From Phycisphaerales bacterium UBA7812 (GTDB lineage: Bacteria; Planctomycetota; Phycisphaerae; Phycisphaerales; UBA1924): a stretch of 64,000 nucleotides of DNA. The notes beneath the pieces are model-generated. The model ran no database searches, was not told the origin of the DNA, and saw only the letters and a list, made by a program, of their open reading frames with translations. The DNA lies in assembly GCA_002480345.1 (NCBI GenBank), contig DLBY01000030.1, positions 22,621 to 86,620 on the forward strand, read 5' to 3'. Position 1 is the stretch's first letter, and every line of letters starts with the position of its first letter. Below are positions 18,099 to 26,407 of this stretch, in pieces. Position numbers and translations under genes: made by a program.

Positions 18099-19157
18099 AT
18101 GGTGAACGCACAGAAGCGCGCCCCCAGCCCGATCGAGCAGACCCAGCGCCGCGAGCGCGTCGGTGTCCGTTCGTCCACAACGGGCGGCGGGGCCGTGCGT
18201 CGTCTTTCTCACGAGGATGAGCGGCTGCTGAAGCAGATCCTCGCGAAGCCTCAGGATTACATCGACAGCGAGGTCTTCTATGAAGACGGCGCGGAGAAGT
18301 CGATTTATGACGAGGCCCCGGCGATCCAGCAGCCGGACACGACCTGGTACCACCCGGTGATGGACGATTACTCGGGCTCTCGCACGCGGAGCGTGAAGAG
18401 CAGCCAGCAGGTGATCCTCACCGCCGCGGAAGAGCGGGTGCTCTTCCACCAGTTCAACTATGCGCGGCACCGGGTCCGTCTGCTGCAGGACGAGATCTGG
18501 TCGAACGCGGACAAGCAGCCCACGCCGGAGCAGGCCCAGGACATCCTGGGGTGGCACCGCCGGGCGGACCGGATCCGTGAGCAGATCGCGGAGACCAACC
18601 TGGCGCTGGTGCTCGCGATGGCGAAACGGACGCGGATGAGCGAAGTGGACTTCGCGGACCTCGTGTCCGAGGGGAACATGGCGCTGCTCCGTGCGGTGGA
18701 TAAGTTCGATGCGGGCCGCGGCTACAAGTTCTCCACCTATGCGTGCCGCGCGATCCTGAAGGCGTTCAGCCGTCAGGGGATGAAGCTCAGCAAGTATCGC
18801 CAGCGGTTCCCCACCGATTTCGATCCGAAGCTCGAGAAATCGAACTTCCTGGAGACGAAGCGGGCGACCTTCGAGAAGGACGCCGCGGAGGAGGTCCGGA
18901 CAATTGTCATGGACAATCGCGCCGACCTCACCGAGGTCGAGCGGACCGTGATCGAGCACCGCTTCGGGCTCGAGAACAGCAACGCGGAAAAGCCCATGAC
19001 GCTCGAGCAGGTCGGGCAGATCATCGGCGTGACCAAAGAACGGGTGCGTCAGATCCAGAACAAGGCGATGGAGAAGATCCGGACCGAACTGGAGAGCAAA
19101 TTCCTGGGCGAACCCCAGGAGAAAACACCCGAGGGCGAGGCAGCCGCGACCGCCTGA
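18099..19157 (+). CDS. Sigma-70 family RNA polymerase sigma factor, divergent group
   Basis: This 352-residue sigma factor has region 1.2 (HEDERLLKQILAKPQDYID), region 2 (AETNLALVLAMAKR, DLVSEGNMALLRAVDKFD, YKFSTYACRAILKAFSRQG) and a complete region 4 (LTEVERTVIEHRFGL, then TLEQVGQIIGVTKERVRQIQ with AMEKIR). Region 3 is very short. Where housekeeping factors have the promoter-melting YATWWIRQAI in regions 2.3/2.4, this one reads YACRAILKAF, so both tryptophans are missing. That suggests altered -10 recognition. It is therefore an alternative or lineage-specific factor rather than RpoD. ATG 18099 is preceded by GAGGAAGG. It sits upstream of pilT, but a terminator separates them. Confidence 0.88.
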   Translation: MVNAQKRAPSPIEQTQRRERVGVRSSTTGGGAVRRLSHEDERLLKQILAKPQDYIDSEVFYEDGAEKSIYDEAPAIQQPDTTWYHPVMDDYSGSRTRSVKSSQQVILTAAEERVLFHQFNYARHRVRLLQDEIWSNADKQPTPEQAQDILGWHRRADRIREQIAETNLALVLAMAKRTRMSEVDFADLVSEGNMALLRAVDKFDAGRGYKFSTYACRAILKAFSRQGMKLSKYRQRFPTDFDPKLEKSNFLETKRATFEKDAAEEVRTIVMDNRADLTEVERTVIEHRFGLENSNAEKPMTLEQVGQIIGVTKERVRQIQNKAMEKIRTELESKFLGEPQEKTPEGEAAATA

Positions 19158-19210
19158 GATGGTCGTGCGCGGAGCTTTCTCCCTCTTGGGATTCTCTTCG
19201 TTTCTCTGAA

Positions 19211-19263
19211 ACGCCCCACCGAGTCACTTGCGTGCCGCGAGTGTTCCGGCGGGGCGTTTTTTT
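19211..19263 (+). terminator. Rho-independent terminator after the sigma factor gene
   Basis: ACGCCCC ... GGGGCGT with inner CCG/CGG pairing and a long loop is followed by seven T residues, starting 54 bases past the sigma stop. The rest of the 315-base gap to pilT (19264-19472) holds no gene. Just before the pilT start, CGCGGG/CCCGCG could form a small hairpin. Confidence 0.8.
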
Positions 19264-19472
19264 GTCTCCGGCGATTGGAGCCATTGCGCATTTCAAATGC
19301 AGGGCGGGGTGGTTTGCGGTCTGGAGGTCGCCGGGCTCGCTCCCCCTCGATTTCGCGGCCGAAACGCATCGGCACCGCTATTCTGTGCGTACAGCGATGA
19401 CCAGCGGGAGGTGCGCAACGCCCGCTGCGGCGACACGAGGGATGGCACGCGGGGGAATCCCGCGGGGGAGTT

Positions 19473-20633
19473 GTGACCGTGACGACTATTGACAGTGCCC
19501 CAGAGACGCAGAACCCGACCGGGCATATCTCGTTCGTGACCGAGAAGAAGGACCCGCACGCGACGCGCTGGGGCGACTTCCTGAAGGCGACGATCGATTA
19601 CGAGTCTTCCGACCTGATCATCAAGACGGACCAGCCGCCCTCGCTGCGGATCAAGGGCTCGCTCAAGAAGCTGAACACCGAGCCCGTCACGATGGAGGAT
19701 TGGAACACCATCCTCAACGAGATCCTCGACGAGCAGCAGATGGCGGACCTGAAGAAGTTCGGTTCGGTCGACTTCGCCTACGACTACGATGACAAGACGC
19801 GTTTCCGCGTGAACCTCTTCCAGGCGCGGGGTAAGATCTCCGTCGCCGCGCGTCGGATCACCTCGAACATTCTCCCCTTCGACAAACTCGGGCTTCCCCC
19901 GGTGATGAGCGAGATCTGCATGCAGCCGCAGGGGATCGTGCTGCTCTGCGGCGTGACGGGTTCGGGCAAGTCGACGACGATCGCGTCGATGCTCGATTAT
20001 GTCAACGAGCGCAAGAAGGTGCACATCCTGACGATCGAGGACCCGATCGAGTACATCTTCGAGGATAAGAAGGCGACGATCAACCAGCGTGAGATCGGCA
20101 TCGACTGCCTGGACTTCAAGATCGCGCTGCGAGCGCTGGTGCGGGAGAACCCCGACATCGTGCTCGTGGGCGAGATGCGTGACCAGGAGACCTTCGAGGC
20201 GGCGCTGCACGCCGCGGAGACGGGCCACCTCGTGTTCGGGACGATCCACGCGTCGAGCACGACGCAGACCTTCAGCCGTATCTACGGCCTGTTCGAGCAG
20301 GAAGAGGTCGAGCAGGTCCGCCGGATCTTGGCGTACCAGATGCGGGCGTTCGTCTACCAGAAACTGCTGCCGACGCTGCACGAGCACATCCACCGGATCC
20401 CCGCGGTCGAGATCCTGATCAACAACGGTGTTGTCCGGAAAATGGTGCTGGAGGGGCGTGAGGGCGAGTTGCGCGAGTACCTCAAGAGCATCGAGGCTCG
20501 CCAGAGCGGGATGATCGACTTCAACCAGGCGTTGGTCGATCTGGTGGAGGCGGAGATGATCCACCTCCGTGTCGCGATGGAAGCGACGCCGAACGCGGAC
20601 GAACTGCAGATGCGGCTCAAGAAGCTCGCGTGA
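19473..20633 (+). CDS. pilT: PilT-type twitching/retraction ATPase
   Basis: PilT hexamers power retraction of type IV pili at the cytoplasmic face of the membrane. The 386-residue protein has the N-terminal PAS-like domain (SSDLIIKTDQPPSLRIKG), Walker A GVTGSGKST (about residue 160), an intact Asp box (LTIEDPIEYIF), Walker B (PDIVLVGEMRDQETFEAAL) and the His box (TGHLVFGTIHASS). It should therefore be an active ATPase. The C-terminus differs from classical PilT, which has AIRNLIRE. Here it reads GMIDFNQALVDLVEAEMI, as in other planctomycete and PilU-like proteins. GTG 19473 follows GGGGGAG. It is followed by the degenerate PilB-like gene. Confidence 0.93.
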   Translation: MTVTTIDSAPETQNPTGHISFVTEKKDPHATRWGDFLKATIDYESSDLIIKTDQPPSLRIKGSLKKLNTEPVTMEDWNTILNEILDEQQMADLKKFGSVDFAYDYDDKTRFRVNLFQARGKISVAARRITSNILPFDKLGLPPVMSEICMQPQGIVLLCGVTGSGKSTTIASMLDYVNERKKVHILTIEDPIEYIFEDKKATINQREIGIDCLDFKIALRALVRENPDIVLVGEMRDQETFEAALHAAETGHLVFGTIHASSTTQTFSRIYGLFEQEEVEQVRRILAYQMRAFVYQKLLPTLHEHIHRIPAVEILINNGVVRKMVLEGREGELREYLKSIEARQSGMIDFNQALVDLVEAEMIHLRVAMEATPNADELQMRLKKLA

Positions 20634-20765
20634 GCGGGCGGGTCCGACCACGGAGCACGCGGCTCGTGCTGATCGGGGTCCCCTTAGCCCTGCGGGATCG
20701 CCCGGGAAGGGCTATCCTCGCGTTCCGCGATCCGGACCTCCGTTCGCGTGCCAGAGGAACACACC

Positions 20766-22481
20766 GTGGCGATTGATCTCATTCAGACACTGCCGGTCTC
20801 GACCGGGCTCACGCTGCCTCCGGGCGGGGCGCCCCTCGTGCTCGCGCAGTCCGCGTTCGTGCTCGTTTCGTGGTGGAAGGTGCTGATCCTGCTTCTGCCG
20901 TTCCTTCTCTGGGGGAAGCTGGTCAGCGATGTGTTCGACAAGCACGCCGACCGCTTCCATCTCGGGCAGGAGAAATGGGGCGCCATCCACCTCTTCGTTG
21001 GTCTGCTCGCGGCGGCGGTCGCGTTCGGCATGCCGATCCCCGCATGGTGGGGTTTCCTGATCGGTTTCCTCGGCGCGGTGCTGATCCTGGGTGCCGATGT
21101 GCTGGTGTTCACGGCGATCGTGAACAAGGACGAACGCGTCCCCGACGAGCACAAGCTCAAGCTGGACATGTCCGCGATGGCGGAGGGCAGCGCCCGCCGG
21201 AAGGCGGCAAAGCAGGCCGCGACCGTTTCGCTCGGCATCCAGGGCCCGGATGGCACGGTGGCGCCGCCCAAGCAGGAGAGCCCGGAATACCAGGTCCGTG
21301 CGGAGGCGGAAGGCGTCTACATCAAGGCGCGGGAGAACCGCGCGAGCCGGGTGGTCATCTCGGCCAAGCAGGGCGAGGGCTCGGGCGCGGAGTTCGTGAT
21401 CGACGGCGTGCGCCACCCGGGTGAGACACTCTCGGCGCCGCAGGCAAAGGCGATCATCGACTTCTGGAAGGCCTGCGCCGGTCTCGATGTCAAGGATGTG
21501 CGCCGCCGGCTCGTCGGCGAGCTCACGATCGTCCGCGACGAGATCAAGAGCAAGGTGCGGCTGGTTTCGATCGGTCAGCAGGGCGGACTCCGATTGACCA
21601 TGCAGTTCGACCCCGCCCAATCCGTTCTGCGAAAGGTCGATGACCTCGGGTTGCTCCCGAACCAGAAGACGGTGCTCGAGGAGATGGTCAACAGCCCCGG
21701 CGGTGTTGTCGTCCTCGCGGGCCTCGCACAGGGCGGGCGCACGACGACGCTGTATTCCGTGACGCAGATGCACGACGCGTACACAAGCAATGTGCAGACC
21801 GTCGAGATCGAGCCTCTCGTTGAACTCGAGGGCATCCGGCAGATCAAGTTCGACCCGACAGGGGCGGACGAGTACTCGAAAGTCGTTCGATCGAATCTCC
21901 GGCGCGACCCGGATGTGCTGTCGGTCGCGGAGATCCCAGATCAGGCGACCGCGCAGGAGATCGCGAACGCGGACCTCGAGCGTTCTCGCGTCTACGCCTC
22001 GGTCACCGCGGATACCGCGATGAACGCTGTCCGCCTCTGGGTGAAGGCGGTGGGCGACCCGGCTCTCGCGTCCAAGGGACTCAGGGGCGTCGTCGCGGAG
22101 CGTCTGATCCGCCACCTGTGCACGAATTGCCGCGTTCCCTACCAGCCGCCGCCCGAGCTGCTCAAGAAGCTGCAGCTCCCCTCCAAGATCCAGCAGCTGT
22201 ACAAGAAGGGCGGGCAGGTCCTTGTCAAGAACAAGCCCGAGGTCTGCCCCGTCTGCAACGGCATCGGCTACGAGGCCCAGCTCGGGATCTTCGAGATCTA
22301 CCCGATCGGTGCCGAGGAGCGGGCGTGCATCGCCAAGCAGGACTGGAACGGGCTCAAGACCGAAATGCGCAAGCGTCAGCTGCCCAGCATCCAGCAGGTC
22401 GCGCTGATGAAGGCCGCGGAGGGGCTCACGAGCATCGAAGAAGTCACCCGCCTCTCCGCGAAGCAGGCGGCGAAGAAGTGA
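20766..22481 (+). CDS. Membrane-anchored PilB/GspE homologue with degenerate ATPase site
   Basis: The C-terminal ~320 residues are clearly a type II secretion/type IV pilus assembly ATPase. They include LGLLPNQKTVLEEMVNSP, LYSVTQMHD, LRRDPDVLSVAEI and the zinc-binding pair CTNC (about 452) and CPVC (about 494), followed by GYEAQLGIFEIYPI. The nucleotide site is eroded. Walker A reads LAGLAQGGRTTT with Arg325 in place of Lys. The IRD arginine of Walker B is Pro (AEIPDQATA), and the His box TGHLVLSTLH is gone. The N-terminus carries about three membrane segments (about 36-52 and 70-115), which PilB and GspE lack. A regulatory or scaffold role beside PilT is inferred. GTG 20766 was chosen over 20748 for its AGAGGA. 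Confidence 0.82.
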   Translation: MAIDLIQTLPVSTGLTLPPGGAPLVLAQSAFVLVSWWKVLILLLPFLLWGKLVSDVFDKHADRFHLGQEKWGAIHLFVGLLAAAVAFGMPIPAWWGFLIGFLGAVLILGADVLVFTAIVNKDERVPDEHKLKLDMSAMAEGSARRKAAKQAATVSLGIQGPDGTVAPPKQESPEYQVRAEAEGVYIKARENRASRVVISAKQGEGSGAEFVIDGVRHPGETLSAPQAKAIIDFWKACAGLDVKDVRRRLVGELTIVRDEIKSKVRLVSIGQQGGLRLTMQFDPAQSVLRKVDDLGLLPNQKTVLEEMVNSPGGVVVLAGLAQGGRTTTLYSVTQMHDAYTSNVQTVEIEPLVELEGIRQIKFDPTGADEYSKVVRSNLRRDPDVLSVAEIPDQATAQEIANADLERSRVYASVTADTAMNAVRLWVKAVGDPALASKGLRGVVAERLIRHLCTNCRVPYQPPPELLKKLQLPSKIQQLYKKGGQVLVKNKPEVCPVCNGIGYEAQLGIFEIYPIGAEERACIAKQDWNGLKTEMRKRQLPSIQQVALMKAAEGLTSIEEVTRLSAKQAAKK

Positions 22482-22623
22482 GTTCCGATCGCTCGCGATC
22501 CCGCGGGACCTCCGCACAACGCGAGCGTCGGCTAGGAAGAGATTCGGTTGGGATGAGCATGCGTGCCCCCATCGAAACCAGCTCCCGCACCGAGCGGGCG
22601 CCGAGCACGGCCGGAGAACGACG

Positions 22624-24381
22624 ATGATTGTGAAAATCCTCTGCCTGGTGCTGGTTCTGGCGATCACCTGGGTGTGGCTGAACCGCGGGTTCTTCAACGC
22701 GTTCATCCACATGCTGTGCACGATCGCGGCGGGTGCGATCGCGTTCGCGTTCTGGGAGCCCTTCGCCTATCTGATCATGGGTTTCTCGCCCGACAGCGGG
22801 TTCCTGTCGTTCCTCGCCTACATCGCGTGGGGCGCGGCGCTGCTCGTCCCGTTCGCGTTGGCGCTCATCGTCTTGCGATTCGCGACCGACGCGTTCCTGA
22901 AGAACAAGGTCAGCCCGATCGGGGCGGTCGACTATCTGGGCGGCGCGATCTGCGGCGGCATCACCGCGATGATCACCGTCGGCATGCTGTTCATCGGGTA
23001 CGGCTTCATGCCAGGCTCGGGCGGCGTGCGGCCCGTGGACTATTCCGCGGAGAGCGCGGGCATCGGATCGCTGCGTCGCGCGGGCGGGCTGTGGATCCCC
23101 GCGGAGAAGTTCACCGCGGCGTTCTACGGGCAGCTGTCCACGACCTCGCTGAGCACGGGCGAGCCGCTCGCGGAGTATTACCCCGATCTGGACATCACCG
23201 GATACGCGATCAACATCAGCGAAGCGGGCGGCAAGGCCCAGCCTTCTGTTCCCTATGACGCGATATCGATCAAGAAGACCTATTTCGTCGGCTCCCCGAA
23301 CGGTTCACCCACCCGCGAACTCCTGGTCGAGAATGCGCAGCCGGACGCGTTCGTGCAGCAGTACCAGGATCTCTCGGGCGAATCGGTGAGCACCGGTCGC
23401 CTGTTCGGGGTCGTCGTCGAGTTCGGCGAGCAGGCGAAGGAGCAGAACGGCCAGGTCATCATGGGCAACGGGCAGGCCCGCCTCCTCATGACCGGGCCCG
23501 ATGGGAGCGAGGTCGCCCATCCCGTGGCGATCATCTCGCAGGCCCGGTCGTCGGACGCCGAGTTGTACGGCCGGTTCATGTACGACAGTGAGGAACTGTT
23601 CGTCGCTTCGGTCGGCGGCGCGAGCCGAGCGACCATGGGCTTCGAGTTCGTCGTTCCGCAGGGATACGAGCCCGAGGCGATCGTCATCAAGAACACCCGG
23701 GTGATGCTCGACGAGACCGAGCAGAACTTCTCGGATCCGACCGCCCGGTTCGCGGCGTTGAACTCCGGCTCGCTCGTCGGAGGGTCCGCGGTGACGGATC
23801 TCGACCTCGACGATGTTTCAACCGTCGAGGTCGATCCGAACGCGGGGTTCCGCTCTCTCCGGCCGATCATCGTCTCGGAGCGGATCGGCTACAGCTTCGA
23901 GGTCCGCCAGAAGGGCTCGCTCGAGCTCAACGAGGAAAACGCGATCCTCCGGGGATCGCAGCAATTCAACCCGGGCGACCTGGACGCCCGCGGCCTCAAC
24001 CAGAAGGTCACCGTTGACAGCTTCGCGACGGCGCCCGATGTGCAGATCGTCCGCGTGAATGTCAGCCGGGAGAGCCCCGCGAGCCTGCTGGGTCCCGCCG
24101 GTCGGCTCGCGAGCCGGGTGCTGCCGCCGCAGCTCATCGACACGAACAACCAGGCCTATCCCGCGGTGGGCTTCATCTACGAGGACAACAGCATCGTCGA
24201 GATCTCCTACGACCCCGCGAGTTCCATCCGCGGCCTCCAGCAGGTGCCGACGGTCAGCTCGTCGCGGAGTGATCAGAAGCTCGAGCTCGTGTTCCGGGTC
24301 TCCAAGGGCGTCGATATCCGCTACTTCTCGGTCGGCGGCAAGGTGATCGCGGAGTTCGATCCCCCGGTCGAGGTGCAGTGA
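22624..24381 (+). CDS. CvpA-like membrane protein with large extracytoplasmic domain
   Basis: This 585-residue protein starts with four hydrophobic helices in about 125 residues, arranged as in CvpA (VKILCLVLVLAITWVWLNRG; HMLCTIAAGAIAFAFWEP; LALIVLRFATDAFLK with VDYLGGAICGGITAMITVGM). A soluble domain of about 440 residues follows. It is predicted outside the cytoplasm, has no family I recognise, and is rich in beta-prone segments. CvpA family members are linked to colicin V export and envelope integrity. The gene lies 142 bases after the PilB-like gene on the same strand and ends at a bidirectional terminator, so it may complete that transcript. The CvpA assignment rests on topology and is tentative. 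Confidence 0.6.
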   Translation: MIVKILCLVLVLAITWVWLNRGFFNAFIHMLCTIAAGAIAFAFWEPFAYLIMGFSPDSGFLSFLAYIAWGAALLVPFALALIVLRFATDAFLKNKVSPIGAVDYLGGAICGGITAMITVGMLFIGYGFMPGSGGVRPVDYSAESAGIGSLRRAGGLWIPAEKFTAAFYGQLSTTSLSTGEPLAEYYPDLDITGYAINISEAGGKAQPSVPYDAISIKKTYFVGSPNGSPTRELLVENAQPDAFVQQYQDLSGESVSTGRLFGVVVEFGEQAKEQNGQVIMGNGQARLLMTGPDGSEVAHPVAIISQARSSDAELYGRFMYDSEELFVASVGGASRATMGFEFVVPQGYEPEAIVIKNTRVMLDETEQNFSDPTARFAALNSGSLVGGSAVTDLDLDDVSTVEVDPNAGFRSLRPIIVSERIGYSFEVRQKGSLELNEENAILRGSQQFNPGDLDARGLNQKVTVDSFATAPDVQIVRVNVSRESPASLLGPAGRLASRVLPPQLIDTNNQAYPAVGFIYEDNSIVEISYDPASSIRGLQQVPTVSSSRSDQKLELVFRVSKGVDIRYFSVGGKVIAEFDPPVEVQ

Positions 24382-24437
24382 ACCACGCTCCGCGGCGCGG
24401 GTGAGCGCGCGGACCAAAGAGCCCTGCCGCTTGCACG

Positions 24438-24468
24438 AAAAAACCCCGGGGGTTGCCCCGGGGTTTTT
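24438..24468. terminator. Bidirectional terminator between convergent genes
   Basis: AAACCCCGGGG / CCCCGGGGTTT pairs perfectly around a 4-base loop, with A and T runs on both sides. It can stop the CvpA-like transcript (+) and the ribosomal-protein operon ending with rplI (-). Confidence 0.9.
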
Positions 24469-24502
24469 CATTGCTGCTGCGACCGGTCCGATCCGTTCGG
24501 GC

Positions 24503-25066
24503 TTACTCCGCCGCGGCGGGTTCGCTTTCGGTCTTCTCGGCGGACTTGGGCTTCTCGATCAGGTTGCCCTCGTTGTCGAACTCCATTTCCTCGCGCTCGG
24601 TGTCAAGAGTGCGGTCCGCGACAACCCAGAGCTTGATGGTCGCCTCGAGGTCGGTGTCGAACTTGACGAGCACCTCGTAGGTGTCGACTCGCTTGATGGT
24701 CTGCGCCAGCCGCACCTCGCGGGCCTTGACCGCGAAGCCCAGCTCCGTGAGCGCCTCCGCGATGTCGTGCTGGGTGACCGAGCCGTACAGGTGGCCCTGA
24801 TCGTTGCACGAGCGGGTGAGGGTGAGCTCGAGGCCCTCGAGCTTGCCGATGAGCTCCTCACGCTTCGCGCGGAGGGCGGCGAGGTCCTTCTCCGCTTGGG
24901 CCCGCTTCTCGGCGAGCTGGGCGAGGATCTCGTCGCTGGGCTCGGTCGCGAGGTCGCGCGGGAGAAGGTAGTTGCGGGCGTAGCCGATGCGGACATTGAC
25001 CACATCGCCGACGATCCCGAGGTTGTCGACATTCTCGGTGAGCAGGAGCTTGATGGACTTGGCCAC
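24503..25066 (-). CDS. rplI: 50S ribosomal protein L9
   Basis: L9 binds 23S rRNA and helps hold reading frame. The 187-residue protein has the N-terminal domain (KLLLTENVDNLGIVGDVVNV, RNYLLPRDLA), the long central helix (Glu/Arg/Lys-rich, about residues 42-80) and the C-terminal domain (GHLYGSVTQHDIAEAL). It is about 40 residues longer than the usual ~148 because of a charged tail ending in EKTESEPAAAE. GTG 25066 follows AAAGGAGG. It is the last gene of the rpsF-ssb-rplI group, separated from ssb by an unrecognised gene and a 181-base spacer. Confidence 0.96.
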   Translation of the reverse strand: MAKSIKLLLTENVDNLGIVGDVVNVRIGYARNYLLPRDLATEPSDEILAQLAEKRAQAEKDLAALRAKREELIGKLEGLELTLTRSCNDQGHLYGSVTQHDIAEALTELGFAVKAREVRLAQTIKRVDTYEVLVKFDTDLEATIKLWVVADRTLDTEREEMEFDNEGNLIEKPKSAEKTESEPAAAE

Positions 25067-25247
25067 GGTGGGCCTCCTTTCGCTGTCCTCCCGGCCCTGG
25101 AGGGGGCGGGGAGTTGAGGAGCCGATCAGCCTCGGCCCCAACGGCATGATGGGTGCGGGGAAGTGCCCGCGGGAGCCGAGTTTAGGCGGGGTTGGGGGTG
25201 GGATTCTCGGTTGGGGCTGGTGAAATTGGGGGAGTAGGCACTGGGCA

Positions 25248-25757
25248 TTAGGGGGAGGCAGTATCATTCGGAGGCTTCATCGATTTGACCCATTCAGTGG
25301 TGAATTTGGAGCCGGCTTCATACACAATCAAGGAACCGTCATAGACCACCCAAATCTGATCTGAAAATCCGATATATTCTTCGAAATTGTGTGCAAAGAA
25401 ATGGCCGCAGTATCCCATGCCACTTAGCGGGTACCCGGGCAACTGATACTCGTCATTGTTTAAATAGAGTTCGTTGAACGCACTGACGAGCCCTTGCACC
25501 CGCTCTCGAAATGCGTGGAACGCAGAGGTATTCACGTCCTCATGGAACGACAGATAGTCTCGATTGGATCCCGCCAAACGCCAGCCACCGGCGTAGGCCC
25601 TCACAACGGAGTTCGGGTCTTTCATATTGACGGTCTCGCCGGTTATCCCACCCAGCGGATGACCCCAATGCTGCTTGAAAGCCTGTTGGAGTTCTCCGTC
25701 GTACCCCGAAAGGTGTGGCGTATGAAGCCAGCCATCGACTATGAGATATGACGACAT
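25248..25757 (-). CDS. Unrecognised low-GC gene inserted between ssb and rplI
   Basis: This 169-residue protein has no family I recognise. It is soluble with no signal or membrane segment, and is rich in aromatic residues and His (YCGHFFAHNFEEYIGF, SDQIWVVYDGSLIVYEAG). The composition is striking. The coding region is about half G+C with many A/T third positions, unlike its neighbours on both sides, which points to recent acquisition. It starts 12 bases after the ssb stop with only a weak ribosome site, and a G-rich spacer follows it. The size and position recall small accessory or immunity-type proteins, but nothing in the sequence proves that. Confidence 0.72.
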   Translation of the reverse strand: MSSYLIVDGWLHTPHLSGYDGELQQAFKQHWGHPLGGITGETVNMKDPNSVVRAYAGGWRLAGSNRDYLSFHEDVNTSAFHAFRERVQGLVSAFNELYLNNDEYQLPGYPLSGMGYCGHFFAHNFEEYIGFSDQIWVVYDGSLIVYEAGSKFTTEWVKSMKPPNDTASP

Positions 25758-25769
25758 TGTTCTGTCCGA

Positions 25770-26273
25770 TCAGAACGGGATGTCGTCGGCGTCGATCGGA
25801 GTACCGCCGCCCCCGCCGCCGTAGTCACCACCGCCGCCTCCGCCGCCCTGGGAGTAGCCGCCTCCCCCACCGCCGCCGCCGGCGTTGGCGTAGGAGCCTC
25901 CGCCGCCGCCGCGGTTGCCGCCCCCGCCTCCGCCGCCCTGGCCCGAGTCGATGAACTGGAAGTTCTCGACGACGACGCGGAGTTTGGACTGCTTGGACCC
26001 GTCCTTGCCCTCCCACTGGTCGAGCTTGAGGCGGCCCTCGATGAAGACGGGGCGGCCCTTGGAGAGGTACTGGCTCATGACTTCGGCCGTGCGGCCCCAG
26101 GCCTCGCAGTCGACGAAGGTCGTTTCCTCGCGCTGCTCGCCCGACGAGGTCTTGTAGCGACGCCCCGTCGCGAGCCCGATATTGGCGACCGCCTGATTGC
26201 CCGAAGTGTGGCGCAGCTCGACATCCCGCGTCAGCCGCCCCATGAGAAGAACCTTGTTGTAATCACCCGCCAT
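25770..26273 (-). CDS. ssb: Single-stranded DNA-binding protein
   Basis: SSB coats single-stranded DNA in replication, recombination and repair. The 167-residue protein has the OB fold (VLLMGRLTRDVELRHTSGNQ, REETTFVDCEAWGRTAEVMSQ, IEGRLKLDQWEGKDG). A long, almost pure Gly/Tyr/Ser linker (about residues 118-155) follows, and then the conserved acidic tip DADDIPF that recruits partner proteins. It lies between rpsF and the low-GC gene, the usual rpsF-ssb arrangement. Confidence 0.96.
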   Translation of the reverse strand: MAGDYNKVLLMGRLTRDVELRHTSGNQAVANIGLATGRRYKTSSGEQREETTFVDCEAWGRTAEVMSQYLSKGRPVFIEGRLKLDQWEGKDGSKQSKLRVVVENFQFIDSGQGGGGGGGNRGGGGGSYANAGGGGGGGGYSQGGGGGGGDYGGGGGGTPIDADDIPF

Positions 26274-26407
26274 GGTGGAACGCTCCTTACCGGTCCGCGC
26301 GACGCGCCGGATTCCCCGGCCGCCCCGAACCGTACATGATCCTAGCAGAAGGAGCCGGGACTTCGCCCGGCTCCTCTCGATTCTACCGATTTTCGGACCC
26401 GGTGTGA

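Noticed and set aside
19441..19475. Hairpin CGCGGG/CCCGCG over the pilT ribosome site as a riboswitch or thermometer
   Set aside because: Only six base pairs in a GC-rich region, with no conserved aptamer features; chance is likely.
20748..22481. The PilB-like gene as a pseudogene
   Set aside because: The frame is intact over 571 codons, the zinc pairs and fold-defining motifs are preserved, and codon use is normal. Loss of ATPase residues alone does not make it a pseudogene.
25800..25960. Repetitive CCGCCGCC-type sequence that might pass for a repeat array
   Set aside because: It encodes the Gly-rich linker of SSB on the minus strand. No spacer structure or conserved repeat unit exists, and no CRISPR array was found in the window.
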